Positions 44,247-53,421 of a DNA stretch of 64,000 nucleotides are shown one piece after another. The translations under genes and the position numbers were made by a program. Numbering within the stretch: position 1 is the stretch's first letter; each line of letters opens with the position of its first letter. Below the pieces are notes generated by a model. The model searched no databases, was not told where the DNA came from, and was given only the letters and a program-made list of their open reading frames with translations. The stretch comes from Phycisphaerae bacterium (lineage in GTDB: Bacteria > Planctomycetota > Phycisphaerae > UBA1845), in the NCBI GenBank assembly GCA_029260075.1, contig JAJDDY010000033.1, positions 27,481 to 91,480 of the forward strand, read 5' to 3'.

Positions 44247-44969
44247 TCACGGTAGCCATTGCGAAAGATCGCGTAGCGGGGAGAAGGGCGTCGGGATGAC
44301 TTCGATCTTACTGACGCGCCACCGGTCACCCTGTAGGCGAAACGTGAGTCGCCAACGCGACAGCAGCCGATCGAACATTTGGTCCGACGTACGAACTCCG
44401 CACGCGGCGTTGAACACGACTGTGGCTTTGATCGGTCCGTCCTGCACGACGTCGAATCCACGCAGGCTGAGGTTGTCGATCCGTCGACGCGTGAGCGCTT
44501 GCTCGACACGTTCCACGAACGCGGTTCGATCGAGCTTTTGCGTTTTGAAGTCCGTCGATAAGTGGGGGGCTAGACGGTCGACCTGACCACCATCGACCAG
44601 CGCCGCGAGCGTGTGGCAAACGCCGATGATTTTTTCGCGCGGTGTATCGACCGAGACATTGAGGTACGCCAGCGCCGCCATGCCAAGCACACCGATCCAT
44701 ACCGCTCGCGCCGACGACTTCGTGCGGCGGCGTGACCACATCACAAGTAGCACATACTCAACCACAGCGAGAAGGGCCAAGAGCCGCCAGAGATGTTCGA
44801 GGAATAGCGAACCGATTTGCGGTCTCCGAAAGATGCGAAACGCCGACAGTCCAAACGTCGAAAAATCGAAACGTCGAAAAATCAAGAAATCAAGACAATG
44901 AGACGTTGCAATCTCAATGTGCCGACGCGCATGGGGCGTTCCGAAAAGGCGGTCAAGCCCACGGGCCAA
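44247..44969 (-). CDS. Membrane-anchored NTF2-like hypothetical protein
   Basis: Up to 240 residues; the true start is probably downstream of 44969. The first ~45 codons (…DFLIFRRFDFSTFGLSAFRI…) translate a low-complexity repeat rather than protein-like sequence. Two membrane helices (LWRLLALLAVVEYVLLVMW, VWIGVLGMAALAYLNV) are followed by a domain with IIGVCHTLAALVDGGQVDRL, FVERVEQALTRRRIDNLSLR and RWRLTFRLQGDRWRVSKIEV, which has the cone-like pattern of SnoaL/NTF2 proteins. Function unknown. Confidence 0.65.
   Translation of the reverse strand: MARGLDRLFGTPHARRHIEIATSHCLDFLIFRRFDFSTFGLSAFRIFRRPQIGSLFLEHLWRLLALLAVVEYVLLVMWSRRRTKSSARAVWIGVLGMAALAYLNVSVDTPREKIIGVCHTLAALVDGGQVDRLAPHLSTDFKTQKLDRTAFVERVEQALTRRRIDNLSLRGFDVVQDGPIKATVVFNAACGVRTSDQMFDRLLSRWRLTFRLQGDRWRVSKIEVIPTPFSPLRDLSQWLP
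44858..44904. repeat. Short AT-rich direct repeat (family F)
   Basis: AACGTCGAAAAATCGAAACG, then GTCGAAAAATCAAGAAATCA: a 9-18 bp motif repeated in tandem. An inverse counterpart is at 45176-45202 (CGATTTTTCGACATTCTGAC), on the other side of the family B element at 45004-45158. Confidence 0.6.
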
Positions 44970-45003
44970 GTCCTTGCATCGGCTGAGTCGGCGTTTCGAG
45001 CTT

Positions 45004-45158
45004 CTAGTGCTCTGTCACGCCCGAGGTGACGGGTTCGTCCGATCCGAGCCGCGACCGTAAGGGAGTGTTTTCAAGCTGTCCGGGCCGGTTCCCAAACTTC
45101 CACTCCCTCACGGTCGCGGCTCGGTAGGCCCCTAATTCGGCGCGTGACAAAGCACTAG
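45004..45158. mobile_element. Family B MITE-like element, copy 5 (complete)
   Basis: CTAGTGCTCTGTCACG at the left and the inverse of CTAGTGCTTTGTCACG at the right bound a 155-bp element. The inner arms at 45046-45067 and 45101-45122 are complementary with one G-T wobble. It is flanked by CTAG on both sides, consistent with a CTAG or TA target duplication, and has no coding capacity. Confidence 0.85.
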
Positions 45159-45202
45159 CTGTTCGAAGTCCCGACACTTCGATTTTTCGACATTCTGACG
45201 TT

Positions 45203-46255
45203 TCACTCGCTTGTGGCGCCGGCGGCTACTAAATCACCGTGTCCTTCGCGGCGCACGACTGGTGGCCAATCGGTCGCGGGGTTGTACCACGTGTCAATGA
45301 CCTGCTCGATAGCGTCGGACCCCTTCATGGCGACGAAGGCGTTGCGAACTTGCCTTGCCATCGGGTGGTGCTCTGAATACTTGATGCCGAACTTGCGAAT
45401 CATCCGCGCGCCGAGCGTGTCGCCATAATACGCTCTGATTTCTTTCCAATGTGCGACAACCGCGTCGCGCTGACGTTCGATGGACGGCGGCGGCGGTAGT
45501 TCCGACCCGTTCCAAAGGGCTCGACACTCTTCGAATATCCATGGATTGCCGATGCACCCTCGGGCGATCGTGACGCCATCGACGCCGGTTTCTTTGATCA
45601 TACGCACGCATGCGTCCGCGCTGAACAGGTCGCCACTGCCAAGTATGATGCGCTCGCCGACGTGCCGTTTCACCCTTTCCAGAAACGACCATTGACTAGG
45701 CCCGACGTAGCGCTGGCGGACCGTGCGTCCGTGAACGGTTACGGCAGCCACACCCAACGCCATCGCGCCGTCAAGGATAGTAAAGAAATCCGCTTCGGAC
45801 TTGGCGGTGTCTTCCATGCCGCGCCGCATCTTTACCGTGACCGGTCGATACGGACCAACGGCGTCAATGACGCGGGCGATGATGTCGAGGGCGACGTCCG
45901 GTTGCGATAGATGGAAGCCGCCGCGACATCGCCCAAGCACCTTCTTGACCGGGCAGCCGAAGTTGATGTCGATCACATCATAACCGGCGTCCGCCATAGC
46001 GACGGCAGCGGGTGCGAATTGGTCGGGGTTGGCGCCCATGAGTTGGCCAGCGACCGGGTGATCGTCGTCGTATACGGTGAGGATGGATCGTTGGTGACGG
46101 CCCGGTTCAAGGACGAGTCGGTCGAGCATGACTTCGTTCAGTGTGTACGGAGCGCCGTACGCCCGGGCGAGTCGCCGCATCGGCAGATCGCTATAGCCGC
46201 TCAGGGCAGCTTGAACGAAGGGTACGTCCAATTCGATGGAGCCTATTTTCAGCAC
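45203..46255 (-). CDS. tRNA-dihydrouridine synthase
   Basis: 350 residues from GTG 46255, giving the typical opening VLKIGSIELDVPFVQAALSG. VIDINFGCPVKKVLGRCRGG carries the conserved Cys and substrate region of Dus enzymes. TVKMRRG, AVTVHGRT and LGSGDLFSADACVRMI bind FMN and phosphate, and GVTIARGCIGNPWIF completes the barrel. Dus enzymes reduce uridines in the tRNA D-loop with NADPH and FMN. The subtype (DusB-like) is likely but not proven. An in-frame extension to 46423 lacks homologous character. Confidence 0.9.
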   Translation of the reverse strand: MLKIGSIELDVPFVQAALSGYSDLPMRRLARAYGAPYTLNEVMLDRLVLEPGRHQRSILTVYDDDHPVAGQLMGANPDQFAPAAVAMADAGYDVIDINFGCPVKKVLGRCRGGFHLSQPDVALDIIARVIDAVGPYRPVTVKMRRGMEDTAKSEADFFTILDGAMALGVAAVTVHGRTVRQRYVGPSQWSFLERVKRHVGERIILGSGDLFSADACVRMIKETGVDGVTIARGCIGNPWIFEECRALWNGSELPPPPSIERQRDAVVAHWKEIRAYYGDTLGARMIRKFGIKYSEHHPMARQVRNAFVAMKGSDAIEQVIDTWYNPATDWPPVVRREGHGDLVAAGATSE

Positions 46256-46487
46256 ATGTTTGCTCGGTGTATGTAGTAACGAAATCGAACGCCCATGGTA
46301 GCACGGTGATCGCGAGGAGCCTAGCCGGTTTGCGAAGTTCGCGAGGTCCGGCGCGACGTATTTTCCGTGGTGCTTCCGGTAGCTCTGGCGGGGGAAGGGG
46401 ATTTCGGAGCGTAGGTTGACCACAAACCCGAATGATTCGGACGGGCCGCCGCTGCCGCCACGGTACGCCTGACGATCGTCTGAGTAT

Positions 46488-48638
46488 TCAGTTCACCGGG
46501 TCCGCCTCGGGGATTGGTTTCGGTGTTGGCGGTGGGGGGTTGATAATTCTGTCCAGAATTGCTCGCGTGGCTTCGACGTTGTGAAGCGGTCCGACGCGGC
46601 GAAGCGTTGCGAGTGTCTTCCGGCCGGCGTCATCCGCGACCGCGTCGGCGAGGGCAAGTCGGCGTTGAACTTCCGCGTCCCACTTGGACAGCATGCCCTC
46701 GAACGCTTCTTCGCTGTCTTCGTGGCAATCCATGCACATCGCATCCACAGAAGCGAGTGTGGCCGGTTCATCGAGGTCGTGACAAGATTCGCAATCGACG
46801 CTCTCGGCCATGACATCGGCGCGAATACCGAAGGGATTGAAGTCCCTGAGCGTGCCTGAGCGAAACGCGGCGGTCTGCTCGTGGCAGCCTGTGCATGTCG
46901 GTATCGGTGCAGCGCCGCCGGTGTGGCACTGGTCACATCGTAAGGTTGCGTGGCCACCCTGAAGTTCATAGGGGTGAACGAACTCGCCTTGCTGGATTAC
47001 GCCGATCTTTCCTCCGTTCTTCAGGGGATTCAGGAAAGTGTGGCAGGTGCTGCATTCATGGCTGATTCGCTCGTTGCGCTGGTTCACGTGCTTACCGTCG
47101 TGGCATCGAAAACAGCCCGATGAGTACAGGTGCCCAATGTTGTCGGGATAGGTCTGCCAATTCACTTTCATGTCAGGGAAGAAGTACCTGCGATAGATGT
47201 CGCGTACTCCGTCGATAGCGCCATGTACGGACGCCTTGTTCGATTCGATGAGTTCAGGATAGTTTTCTTGGTAATACTCGGTCAGCGACGCTCCGATGCG
47301 CGCCTCGGCGGTATCCACGTCCGGGTAGGATTCTGTGAGCACCGCCACCGCCTGGCGCTTGATGAAGGGGAGTTGCGTGTCGATGCGTCCGGTCTCCAGG
47401 TAAAGGTCGACCGCTTCCTGCGGCGATCGAAATTTGTGCGCCGGGCGGTTGTGGCAATCCATACAGTCGAGTTGGCGAATGTCGCCATCCGGTCGCGGAT
47501 CAGAATTCGGTCGGCCGTCGGATCGGTAGATCGATTGTCGTCCCGCTTTGTCCGTCATGCGGACCCAGCTTATGTCCTGGAGTTCGTCGTCGGTCGCGAC
47601 GTATTCGATTTGCCCGGCCAGCGCCATGTGCATATGAATCCCCTCAGCCCGCCCGATCGATTCGTCGCCGCCGCCCGTGTTAAGAAGCATATCGAGTTCA
47701 TACTTCGTGTTGTGTTCATCCGACTTGAAGTGGACGAGTTGGCGAAGCTGTGAACCAAAGAATTTCTTCGGCCAGTGACATCGCTCGCACGTATCGCGCG
47801 CTGGACGGAGATGTCTAATGGCCGGCGCTATCGGTCTCGAGAAGCTGTCGTTCCACATCGCCAGAACCTGGCGCGTGCCGGAGAGCTTCGATCGAACGAA
47901 CCAGCTTGCGCCAGAACCGATGTGGCATTCGGCGCACGTGACCCGCGCGTGGGCGGAGAACTCGTACGTTGTGGCTTGTGGATTCATTACGGCGTGGCAC
48001 GCGGTCGCGCAGAACTGCGTGGAATCCGTATAGTGGTAACCGTGGTAACTCGTCACGCCGACGATCGGTAGCAGTGCGAAGGTCCCGAGGAGGAAGTATT
48101 TCGCTATCCGTCGTTGGGCGGGGTCGTTTAAGTCGATCCTCGGGAACCGGAACGCCAGTTGCAGGGAGGGATCGCGCCGACGCAGCCGCCAACTCTTAAA
48201 GAGAATACCGAGGGGAATGAACGCTGCGCCAATGACCAAGACGCCGGGGAGAATGAGATAGCCTACAATGTCGACGTAGGGATTGGTCGTTGGTGTTACT
48301 AGCGTAAACAGCCAAAACGTCAGCAGCAAGGCTACTGTGATCTGCGTGACGAATAGCGCTATGATCGTGACGGTATTGTTCCAAAGCGGTCGACGCGATC
48401 GAACAGACGCTTGATGTTGAACGACCGGCGCCAACAACTGAGTGGGACCGAGTGATCGCTCTACGGGTGTGTCGCCGTCGATGAGTTGACCTGAATCAGG
48501 GGGCCTCGGGACCGGGATGACGTCGCTGTGGTCGCCATCCCTACTGGATGACGGATCCGTTGACCGTTGTTCATCCACGAAATCGTCATCCTCGACGCGG
48601 CCGGAAGGCCCCGTATCCGCATCCACTTCGTTGGGCAC
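46488..48638 (-). CDS. NapC/NirT-like 10-haem cytochrome c with N-terminal membrane helices
   Basis: 716 residues from GTG 48638, preceded by TGAGGTGA. After a ~85-residue acidic, Pro/Ser-rich cytoplasmic N-terminus come three hydrophobic helices (about 90-225). Then follows CATACHAVMNPQATTYEFSA, the NapC/NirT quinol-dehydrogenase entry with a CX3CH first haem site. Nine further CXXCH motifs (CAECH, CERCH, CMDCH, CFRCH, CSTCH, CDQCH, CTGCH, CESCH, CMDCH) give ten sites in all. This is the layout of ImcH-like inner-membrane quinol oxidising cytochromes. It is the last gene of the respiratory cluster. Confidence 0.88.
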   Translation of the reverse strand: MPNEVDADTGPSGRVEDDDFVDEQRSTDPSSSRDGDHSDVIPVPRPPDSGQLIDGDTPVERSLGPTQLLAPVVQHQASVRSRRPLWNNTVTIIALFVTQITVALLLTFWLFTLVTPTTNPYVDIVGYLILPGVLVIGAAFIPLGILFKSWRLRRRDPSLQLAFRFPRIDLNDPAQRRIAKYFLLGTFALLPIVGVTSYHGYHYTDSTQFCATACHAVMNPQATTYEFSAHARVTCAECHIGSGASWFVRSKLSGTRQVLAMWNDSFSRPIAPAIRHLRPARDTCERCHWPKKFFGSQLRQLVHFKSDEHNTKYELDMLLNTGGGDESIGRAEGIHMHMALAGQIEYVATDDELQDISWVRMTDKAGRQSIYRSDGRPNSDPRPDGDIRQLDCMDCHNRPAHKFRSPQEAVDLYLETGRIDTQLPFIKRQAVAVLTESYPDVDTAEARIGASLTEYYQENYPELIESNKASVHGAIDGVRDIYRRYFFPDMKVNWQTYPDNIGHLYSSGCFRCHDGKHVNQRNERISHECSTCHTFLNPLKNGGKIGVIQQGEFVHPYELQGGHATLRCDQCHTGGAAPIPTCTGCHEQTAAFRSGTLRDFNPFGIRADVMAESVDCESCHDLDEPATLASVDAMCMDCHEDSEEAFEGMLSKWDAEVQRRLALADAVADDAGRKTLATLRRVGPLHNVEATRAILDRIINPPPPTPKPIPEADPVN

Positions 48639-48919
48639 GATATCACCTCAAAAAAACGTAAACGACCGGATGTTCCGTCACCGCTTCGGATCGCACCGGG
48701 CGTCGGTTCGCCGTATAGCGCTGAGCAATTGTCATACCAATTCGCTTGATCTCACGGCAATACTGCTTACTTTTCAGGGTACCGGCGAATAATGGGGCTA
48801 CCGGCCAGCTGTAGCGGCGAGGAGGCTGGTCCGATTTCGCGGGATGGCTATGACCGGGTGTTGCTACGATCGAACGACTGTGTCTCGCATTCGACTGGCT
48901 ATGCGTTGCACACGCCTCG

Positions 48920-50977
48920 TCATTGATCCCGCTCGGTTTTCTCGTTTCGCATCTCCCTCGCGTCGGCCGCGTGGCTCGTTCGGTTGCCGGGGACGGGGTT
49001 CCCGGGCAGCGACGCCTCTGGATGCTCCTCGTCGTACATATCACGTGGCATCTTCCCCGACCACCAAGCGGGATTCATCGGATAGACTTGCGGGTTGATC
49101 ACCGTTGCGTACAAGTGCCACACGAGAATGGCGAGCGTCGCTAGCCAAGCCTCGTAGTAGTGAATGACGTGCAGGACATCCAGCAACGTCTTCTTGACGT
49201 GCCAATGTTCAACGACGTAGTTGTCGAACCAAAGGAACATGCCGGTCCCGGTCATGATTAAGGCGCCCCACATCAGCGCCCAGTATTCGCTTTTCTCCAT
49301 ATAGCTGAACCTGCCGAAGCGCGGTTGCGTTGCCCGGAATCCCAGGAAGAACAGGACGTTGTTCTTGATGTCAGCGAGATCACGCCGTGTCACGATCATG
49401 TCGCGTAACCACAGTCTCCCTCGGCGCGTACAGAGGTAGTACGCGTGCCAGAAAGCCCAGGCTACAAACAGAAGCGCCGCCACCCGGTGGATTGGCCCTC
49501 GAAACACGAAACCGGCGCCACCACCCCATCCGAACAGCAATTGAACCCACCATGCGTCCGAAAAGCGAAGCGAGAAACCGCTGATCGCCAGAACCGTGAA
49601 GGAGAGCATGAGCAACCAGTGCTGGGCCACCTCGTTGACGTTGAGCCGCACGATGTGATTCGCTTTCGATCGCCTCCTCACGTATCGCAGCCAATGGGCG
49701 CTGTTGTGTACGAACATCAGACCGATCGTCGCAACAATGAGCCATACATATAGCGAGGCAACCAGACCAGTCCAGTATTCTTCAGTCTCTGCATTGCTAT
49801 GTATGGGCGACTGCGCAAGTTCCGGCGTGATGCCCGGATGGCACGCTCCGCAGGTGGCCTGTAGATTATCCGGATGAATTGGCGATCGTGTGTCCGTGTG
49901 CGGCAGAATGCGATGCCCGCCGTGGCACGAGGCGCAGTTCGCCACGTGGACGTCCTGCCCCTTGCGCTTATGTCCGTGATACGAATCGACGTAGGACTTC
50001 ATCCGGCCAGCCGGTATGCCGTACCGCTCGTTGAGCGCGACCGATTCGTGGCAGGGAGAGCACGTCGCTTCGGCAAGTCGCGCCGCACTTACCGGCGAGC
50101 GCAGATCGGATACGCGTAGGATTCTGTGTTCACCATGACAGCGCGTACAAACCGGCGCATCTGTTTGCCCACGTTGCGCCAATTGCCCATGGATTCCTTC
50201 AAGGTATTCGGCCATGGCTTCCGGATGACATCGACCGCACGTCGCGGGTACATTGAAGTGATAAACGCTCGACTCCGGATCCGTAGCGCTCAGAATGCGA
50301 TGGACCGTCGGGTTGCCATCCTCATCGTTCGCGGAGTGGCAGTCGGCGCAGGTCGCAGCTACGCCGCGACCGTTCGCTACGCCGCTGCCGTGGACGCTTC
50401 CGGTATAGAGCTTGGTCGGCTCGTCCCTGAGGTACGGATTGTCCTTGATCAGGTCCACATTCGTATGGCATCGATTACATGTTACGTCCAGATTGCTCGG
50501 ATTCACGAGCGATTGTTCATGCTCCGGTGCGAGGATTCGATGGGCGCCGTGGCACTGCGAACACGTTGGTGCTTGCGGGTCGGATTCGACGCTGAGGCGC
50601 CCATGTTTGACGTACACGTCGGCTTCGTCCTCATGGCATGCGCCACAGTCCACGTGCGTCGGCGAATCTCCGTGGGGGGTGGGAGAATTCTCATCGAGGT
50701 CTTCGAGTGACACGGACTCGTGGCAGTCTGTACATTCCAGATCTTTATGCACTGACCCAGCGAGAATCTGCGGGAGGGGACCCTCGTCCGCTGCGGCTGG
50801 AGACCGCGTGTGGCAAACTATGCACGCGCTGACCTGTGGGTCTTGGGCTGGCGCTGACTGTGTCGCGAGCGCGCAAACCGCGACGACAATTGCCGGAGCA
50901 AGATGCTGGTTGCTCGATCTCACAGCGCTTCGCCTTTCGCGATACAAGCCGGATCTGCCGTGCGGACCTCGGTGCAT
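48920..50977 (-). CDS. 11-haem cytochrome c fused to a b-type membrane domain (CbcL-like layout)
   Basis: 685 residues from ATG 50977 (GTG 50923 possible). A signal segment (APAIVVAVCALATQSAPAQ) leads to a periplasmic domain with eleven CXXCH motifs, CIVCH at the start to CGACH near residue 380. The C-terminal ~280 residues hold four to five membrane helices with His residues placed as in cytochrome b561/formate-dehydrogenase-gamma type di-haem b proteins (HNSAHWLRYV, VNEVAQHWLLMLS, RGPIHRVAALLFVAWAFWHA, LHVIHYYEAWLA, ILVWHLYATV). Such fusions pass electrons between the quinone pool and periplasmic cytochromes. It lies 281 bp upstream of the NapC-like gene. Confidence 0.88.
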   Translation of the reverse strand: MHRGPHGRSGLYRERRSAVRSSNQHLAPAIVVAVCALATQSAPAQDPQVSACIVCHTRSPAAADEGPLPQILAGSVHKDLECTDCHESVSLEDLDENSPTPHGDSPTHVDCGACHEDEADVYVKHGRLSVESDPQAPTCSQCHGAHRILAPEHEQSLVNPSNLDVTCNRCHTNVDLIKDNPYLRDEPTKLYTGSVHGSGVANGRGVAATCADCHSANDEDGNPTVHRILSATDPESSVYHFNVPATCGRCHPEAMAEYLEGIHGQLAQRGQTDAPVCTRCHGEHRILRVSDLRSPVSAARLAEATCSPCHESVALNERYGIPAGRMKSYVDSYHGHKRKGQDVHVANCASCHGGHRILPHTDTRSPIHPDNLQATCGACHPGITPELAQSPIHSNAETEEYWTGLVASLYVWLIVATIGLMFVHNSAHWLRYVRRRSKANHIVRLNVNEVAQHWLLMLSFTVLAISGFSLRFSDAWWVQLLFGWGGGAGFVFRGPIHRVAALLFVAWAFWHAYYLCTRRGRLWLRDMIVTRRDLADIKNNVLFFLGFRATQPRFGRFSYMEKSEYWALMWGALIMTGTGMFLWFDNYVVEHWHVKKTLLDVLHVIHYYEAWLATLAILVWHLYATVINPQVYPMNPAWWSGKMPRDMYDEEHPEASLPGNPVPGNRTSHAADAREMRNEKTERDQ

Positions 50978-51328
50978 CTACGCGATCGCCTGGCAGTGTG
51001 GCGCGGCACGCGCGTCGGGTACACGAAACTGCAGACAAGACGCCGGTGTCACCTGCATGGCGATCGGATGACCAAGCTCCACAGTGACTGAACAACTGCA
51101 CGACGCGTACCAACCTTCGCAAGAGCGAAAACAATGCGACGTAGGCTGTTCGGTGATCAACTCGGCGTCAACGTATGGCGCCCCAGCCGAGTCTTCGTGA
51201 GCAAGTACAACCGCAAAACTTGCAGGAGCACGAAGCGGGTAGACATGTGCAGTTCAGGTGTAGCCCAAGCGCATAAACATGTGCCAAGTGTGCACCGGAT
51301 GCGAAGCTGAGTTTGAGTAGAGCCCGCT
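50978..51328. other. 351-bp non-coding stretch inside the cytochrome cluster
   Basis: Unique sequence between the 11-haem gene start and the paired family B elements. No gene with plausible codon pattern; a 60-codon open frame (51168-51350) begins in a repeat and is cysteine-rich by chance. It may hold the promoter of the downstream two cytochrome genes. Confidence 0.5.
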
Positions 51329-51481
51329 CTAGTGCTGCGTCACGCATCAAATGACGGGTAGTCAGAGCCGCGGGCGCGAGCCCGCGAACACGCGACAGTC
51401 TTGATTGACCGGAAGAAACGCTCCCTTACGGTCGCGTCTCTGTTTGACCGAACCCTCACTTCAGCCGTGACGCAGCACTAG
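51329..51481. mobile_element. Family B element, copy 6 (tandem with copy 7)
   Basis: CTAGTGCTGCGTCACG at the left end and the inverse CTAGTGCTGCGTCACG at the right. The left inner arm is altered (GAGCCGCGGGCGCGAGCCCG) while the right arm CTCCCTTACGGTCGCGTCTC is preserved. Its right CTAG is shared with copy 7. Confidence 0.85.
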
Positions 51482-51632
51482 TGCTTTGTCACGACTCAAA
51501 TGACGGGTTGGTCCGATCTGAGCCGCGACCGTGAGGGAGCGTTTTTAAGCTGTCACGAGCGGATTTCAAACCTCCGCTTCCTTACGGTCGCGGCTCGGTA
51601 AACCCGTCATTCTAGCTGTGACGCAGCACTAG
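51478..51632. mobile_element. Family B element, copy 7 (complete)
   Basis: CTAGTGCTTTGTCACG to the inverse of CTAGTGCTGCGTCACA, with arms GAGCCGCGACCGTGAGGGAG and CTTCCTTACGGTCGCGGCTC. The last CTAG supplies the TAG stop of the cytochrome b gene on the minus strand. Confidence 0.88.
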
Positions 51633-52807
51633 TGGTCGATCAACGGCGGGCTCGCGCCGACGTCACCGGTGATCTTCTCCGGCCAGCCCATCAGGGTGAT
51701 GTGGTACTTCTGCCCGAAGAAAGTCACGTCGGTTTCTGAAATATGACCGAGATATCCCAGGAACACGGCGGCGGTTAGCCCGAGAATTCCCACGCTGACG
51801 GCAAGAGGACGTTTGCGCGGATGGCGCTCTTTCCCGCGGTCGAGAAATGGCCAGAAGATCAGGAGGGCGAAGGGCACGGAGCAGGCCAGGATACCCAGCA
51901 GGGCACCCGAGGATCCCTCGAAGTACTTCAGTAGTTGATAGCTGGGTAGAAAGTACCACTCCGGTTTGATGTGTGGCGGCGTCATCAGCGGGTTCGCCGG
52001 CTCACCGATCTCCCACGGGGAGACGACGGACAACGTCACCAGTACGGCCACAAGCAGTACCATGACCACGGCTTCCTTGGCCACATGTACCGGGAAGAAC
52101 GGGATGCCGCATTCGCGCGGCGTTGGTTTCTCTTCGCCGACACGCTCCATTGTCGCGAGATTGTTGAGGCGCATCAGGAAGAGGTGTACGGCGACGGTTC
52201 CCAGGAGAATCCAGGGCAGAATGATGACGTGGACGACGAAGAAACGGGATAACGTTTCTGCACCTACGGCATCACCGCCACGAAGAAAATATTGCAGCCA
52301 GTCGCCGATGTATGGCACCTTGCTGGCCGAGTCGGTACCCACGGTCGTCGCCCAAAACGCGACTTGATTCCATGGCAAGAGATAGCCGGTGAATCCGAAA
52401 CCGATCGTACCGATAAACAGCAGCACGCCGGTGACCCATGTGAGTTCGCGGGGCTTCTTATAGGCGCCCATGAAATAGGTTCGGATCATGTGAAACAGGA
52501 CCGACGCAATCATCAGCGTCGCCCCCCATGCGTGAACCTGCCGGTATAGCCAACCGAACTTGGCCTCGCCGGTGATGAATTGAATTGAGGCGTGTGCTTC
52601 GTCCGGCGTCGGGCGGTAGTACATGAGAAGAAGGATGCCGGTGACGGTTTGGCTGAGGAAAAGAACCAGCGCCAGGCTGCCAAACACATGCGCCCAGCCA
52701 GTATGCGGCGGGAGGCGTTTGTAGACCTGTTTGTTGATGAGGTCGCCGGCCAACTTGGTGTCGAACCGATCGTCAAGGAAGCTTCGTATCACTTTCGAAA
52801 AACCCAT
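51629..52807 (-). CDS. Cytochrome b of a Rieske/cytochrome b complex
   Basis: 392 residues, full-length cytochrome b with about eight membrane helices. Quinol-site PEWYFLP lies at about 278-284 (HIKPEWYFLP). Haem-ligating His occur in helices B and D (YRQVHAWGATLMIASVLFHM; RFFVVHVIILPWILLGTVAV…HLFLM), and LPWNQVAFWATTVGT is the conserved cd-loop entry. It transfers electrons from quinol across the membrane together with the Rieske protein encoded upstream. The stop codon lies in a family B element. Confidence 0.95.
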   Translation of the reverse strand: MGFSKVIRSFLDDRFDTKLAGDLINKQVYKRLPPHTGWAHVFGSLALVLFLSQTVTGILLLMYYRPTPDEAHASIQFITGEAKFGWLYRQVHAWGATLMIASVLFHMIRTYFMGAYKKPRELTWVTGVLLFIGTIGFGFTGYLLPWNQVAFWATTVGTDSASKVPYIGDWLQYFLRGGDAVGAETLSRFFVVHVIILPWILLGTVAVHLFLMRLNNLATMERVGEEKPTPRECGIPFFPVHVAKEAVVMVLLVAVLVTLSVVSPWEIGEPANPLMTPPHIKPEWYFLPSYQLLKYFEGSSGALLGILACSVPFALLIFWPFLDRGKERHPRKRPLAVSVGILGLTAAVFLGYLGHISETDVTFFGQKYHITLMGWPEKITGDVGASPPLIDH

Positions 52808-52969
52808 GGGTCTCGTATTCCTCTGCGACTTAGGGGGTGATGGCCAATCCCGCCGGGACGGACCTCACGGCTCGTCCCGATGCTCCTACAGTTCACGGGA
52901 TCGGACTCCCGAAGCCAGCGGCCCAAGATTGGCTAAGTGATCGACGTCGTTGCCGTCGACGATCGCGAG

Positions 52970-53404
52970 TCAGGCCGGCGGTGCGACGTACACCTTGTCA
53001 CCAATTTCCTTAACGACGTACGCTTCAAGCGGTGCCGGTGGGGGTCCGGATACGACTTTGCCGTTGCCATCGAAGACAGCGGCATGGCACGGACAGAGAA
53101 ACTTCTTGCTGTCGGCGTCCCATTTCACAAGGCATCCCAAATGCGTGCAGACGGCAGAAAACGCCAAGAATCCGGACCGCTCTCGTACGACGATGACTGC
53201 TTTGCTTCCGACCTGCAAGGTCTTGCTTCGCCCGGGCTTTAGGTCGATCGCCCCTTCGACTTCTACATTCGTCGAGCCGCCGCGGGCCGCTGGCCAAAGG
53301 TACATCATCGCCGGTATGCCCATCGCGACTCCCGAGACGGCCGAAAACAGGCCGATCATCCAGTCCAGAAATCCACGTCGGGTTGTCGGGCTATTGGGCT
53401 TCAA
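52970..53404 (-). CDS. Rieske 2Fe-2S protein
   Basis: 144 residues. TRRGFLDWMIGLFSAVSGVA is a Tat-type signal-anchor. The cluster motifs CTHLGCLVKW and CPCHAAVFDGNGKVVSGPPP supply two Cys and two His ligands. The start appears to be TTG (53404) because no in-frame ATG precedes the Tat motif. With the next gene it forms the Rieske/cytochrome b core. It lies 17 bp after the 9-haem cytochrome gene. Confidence 0.93.
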   Translation of the reverse strand: MKPNSPTTRRGFLDWMIGLFSAVSGVAMGIPAMMYLWPAARGGSTNVEVEGAIDLKPGRSKTLQVGSKAVIVVRERSGFLAFSAVCTHLGCLVKWDADSKKFLCPCHAAVFDGNGKVVSGPPPAPLEAYVVKEIGDKVYVAPPA

Positions 53405-53421
53405 GATAGACGTCCATCCAA

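Noticed and set aside
51168..51350. Cysteine-rich 60-codon frame in the cytochrome cluster
   Set aside because: It starts inside a family B element and has no CXXCH or signal; chance composition.
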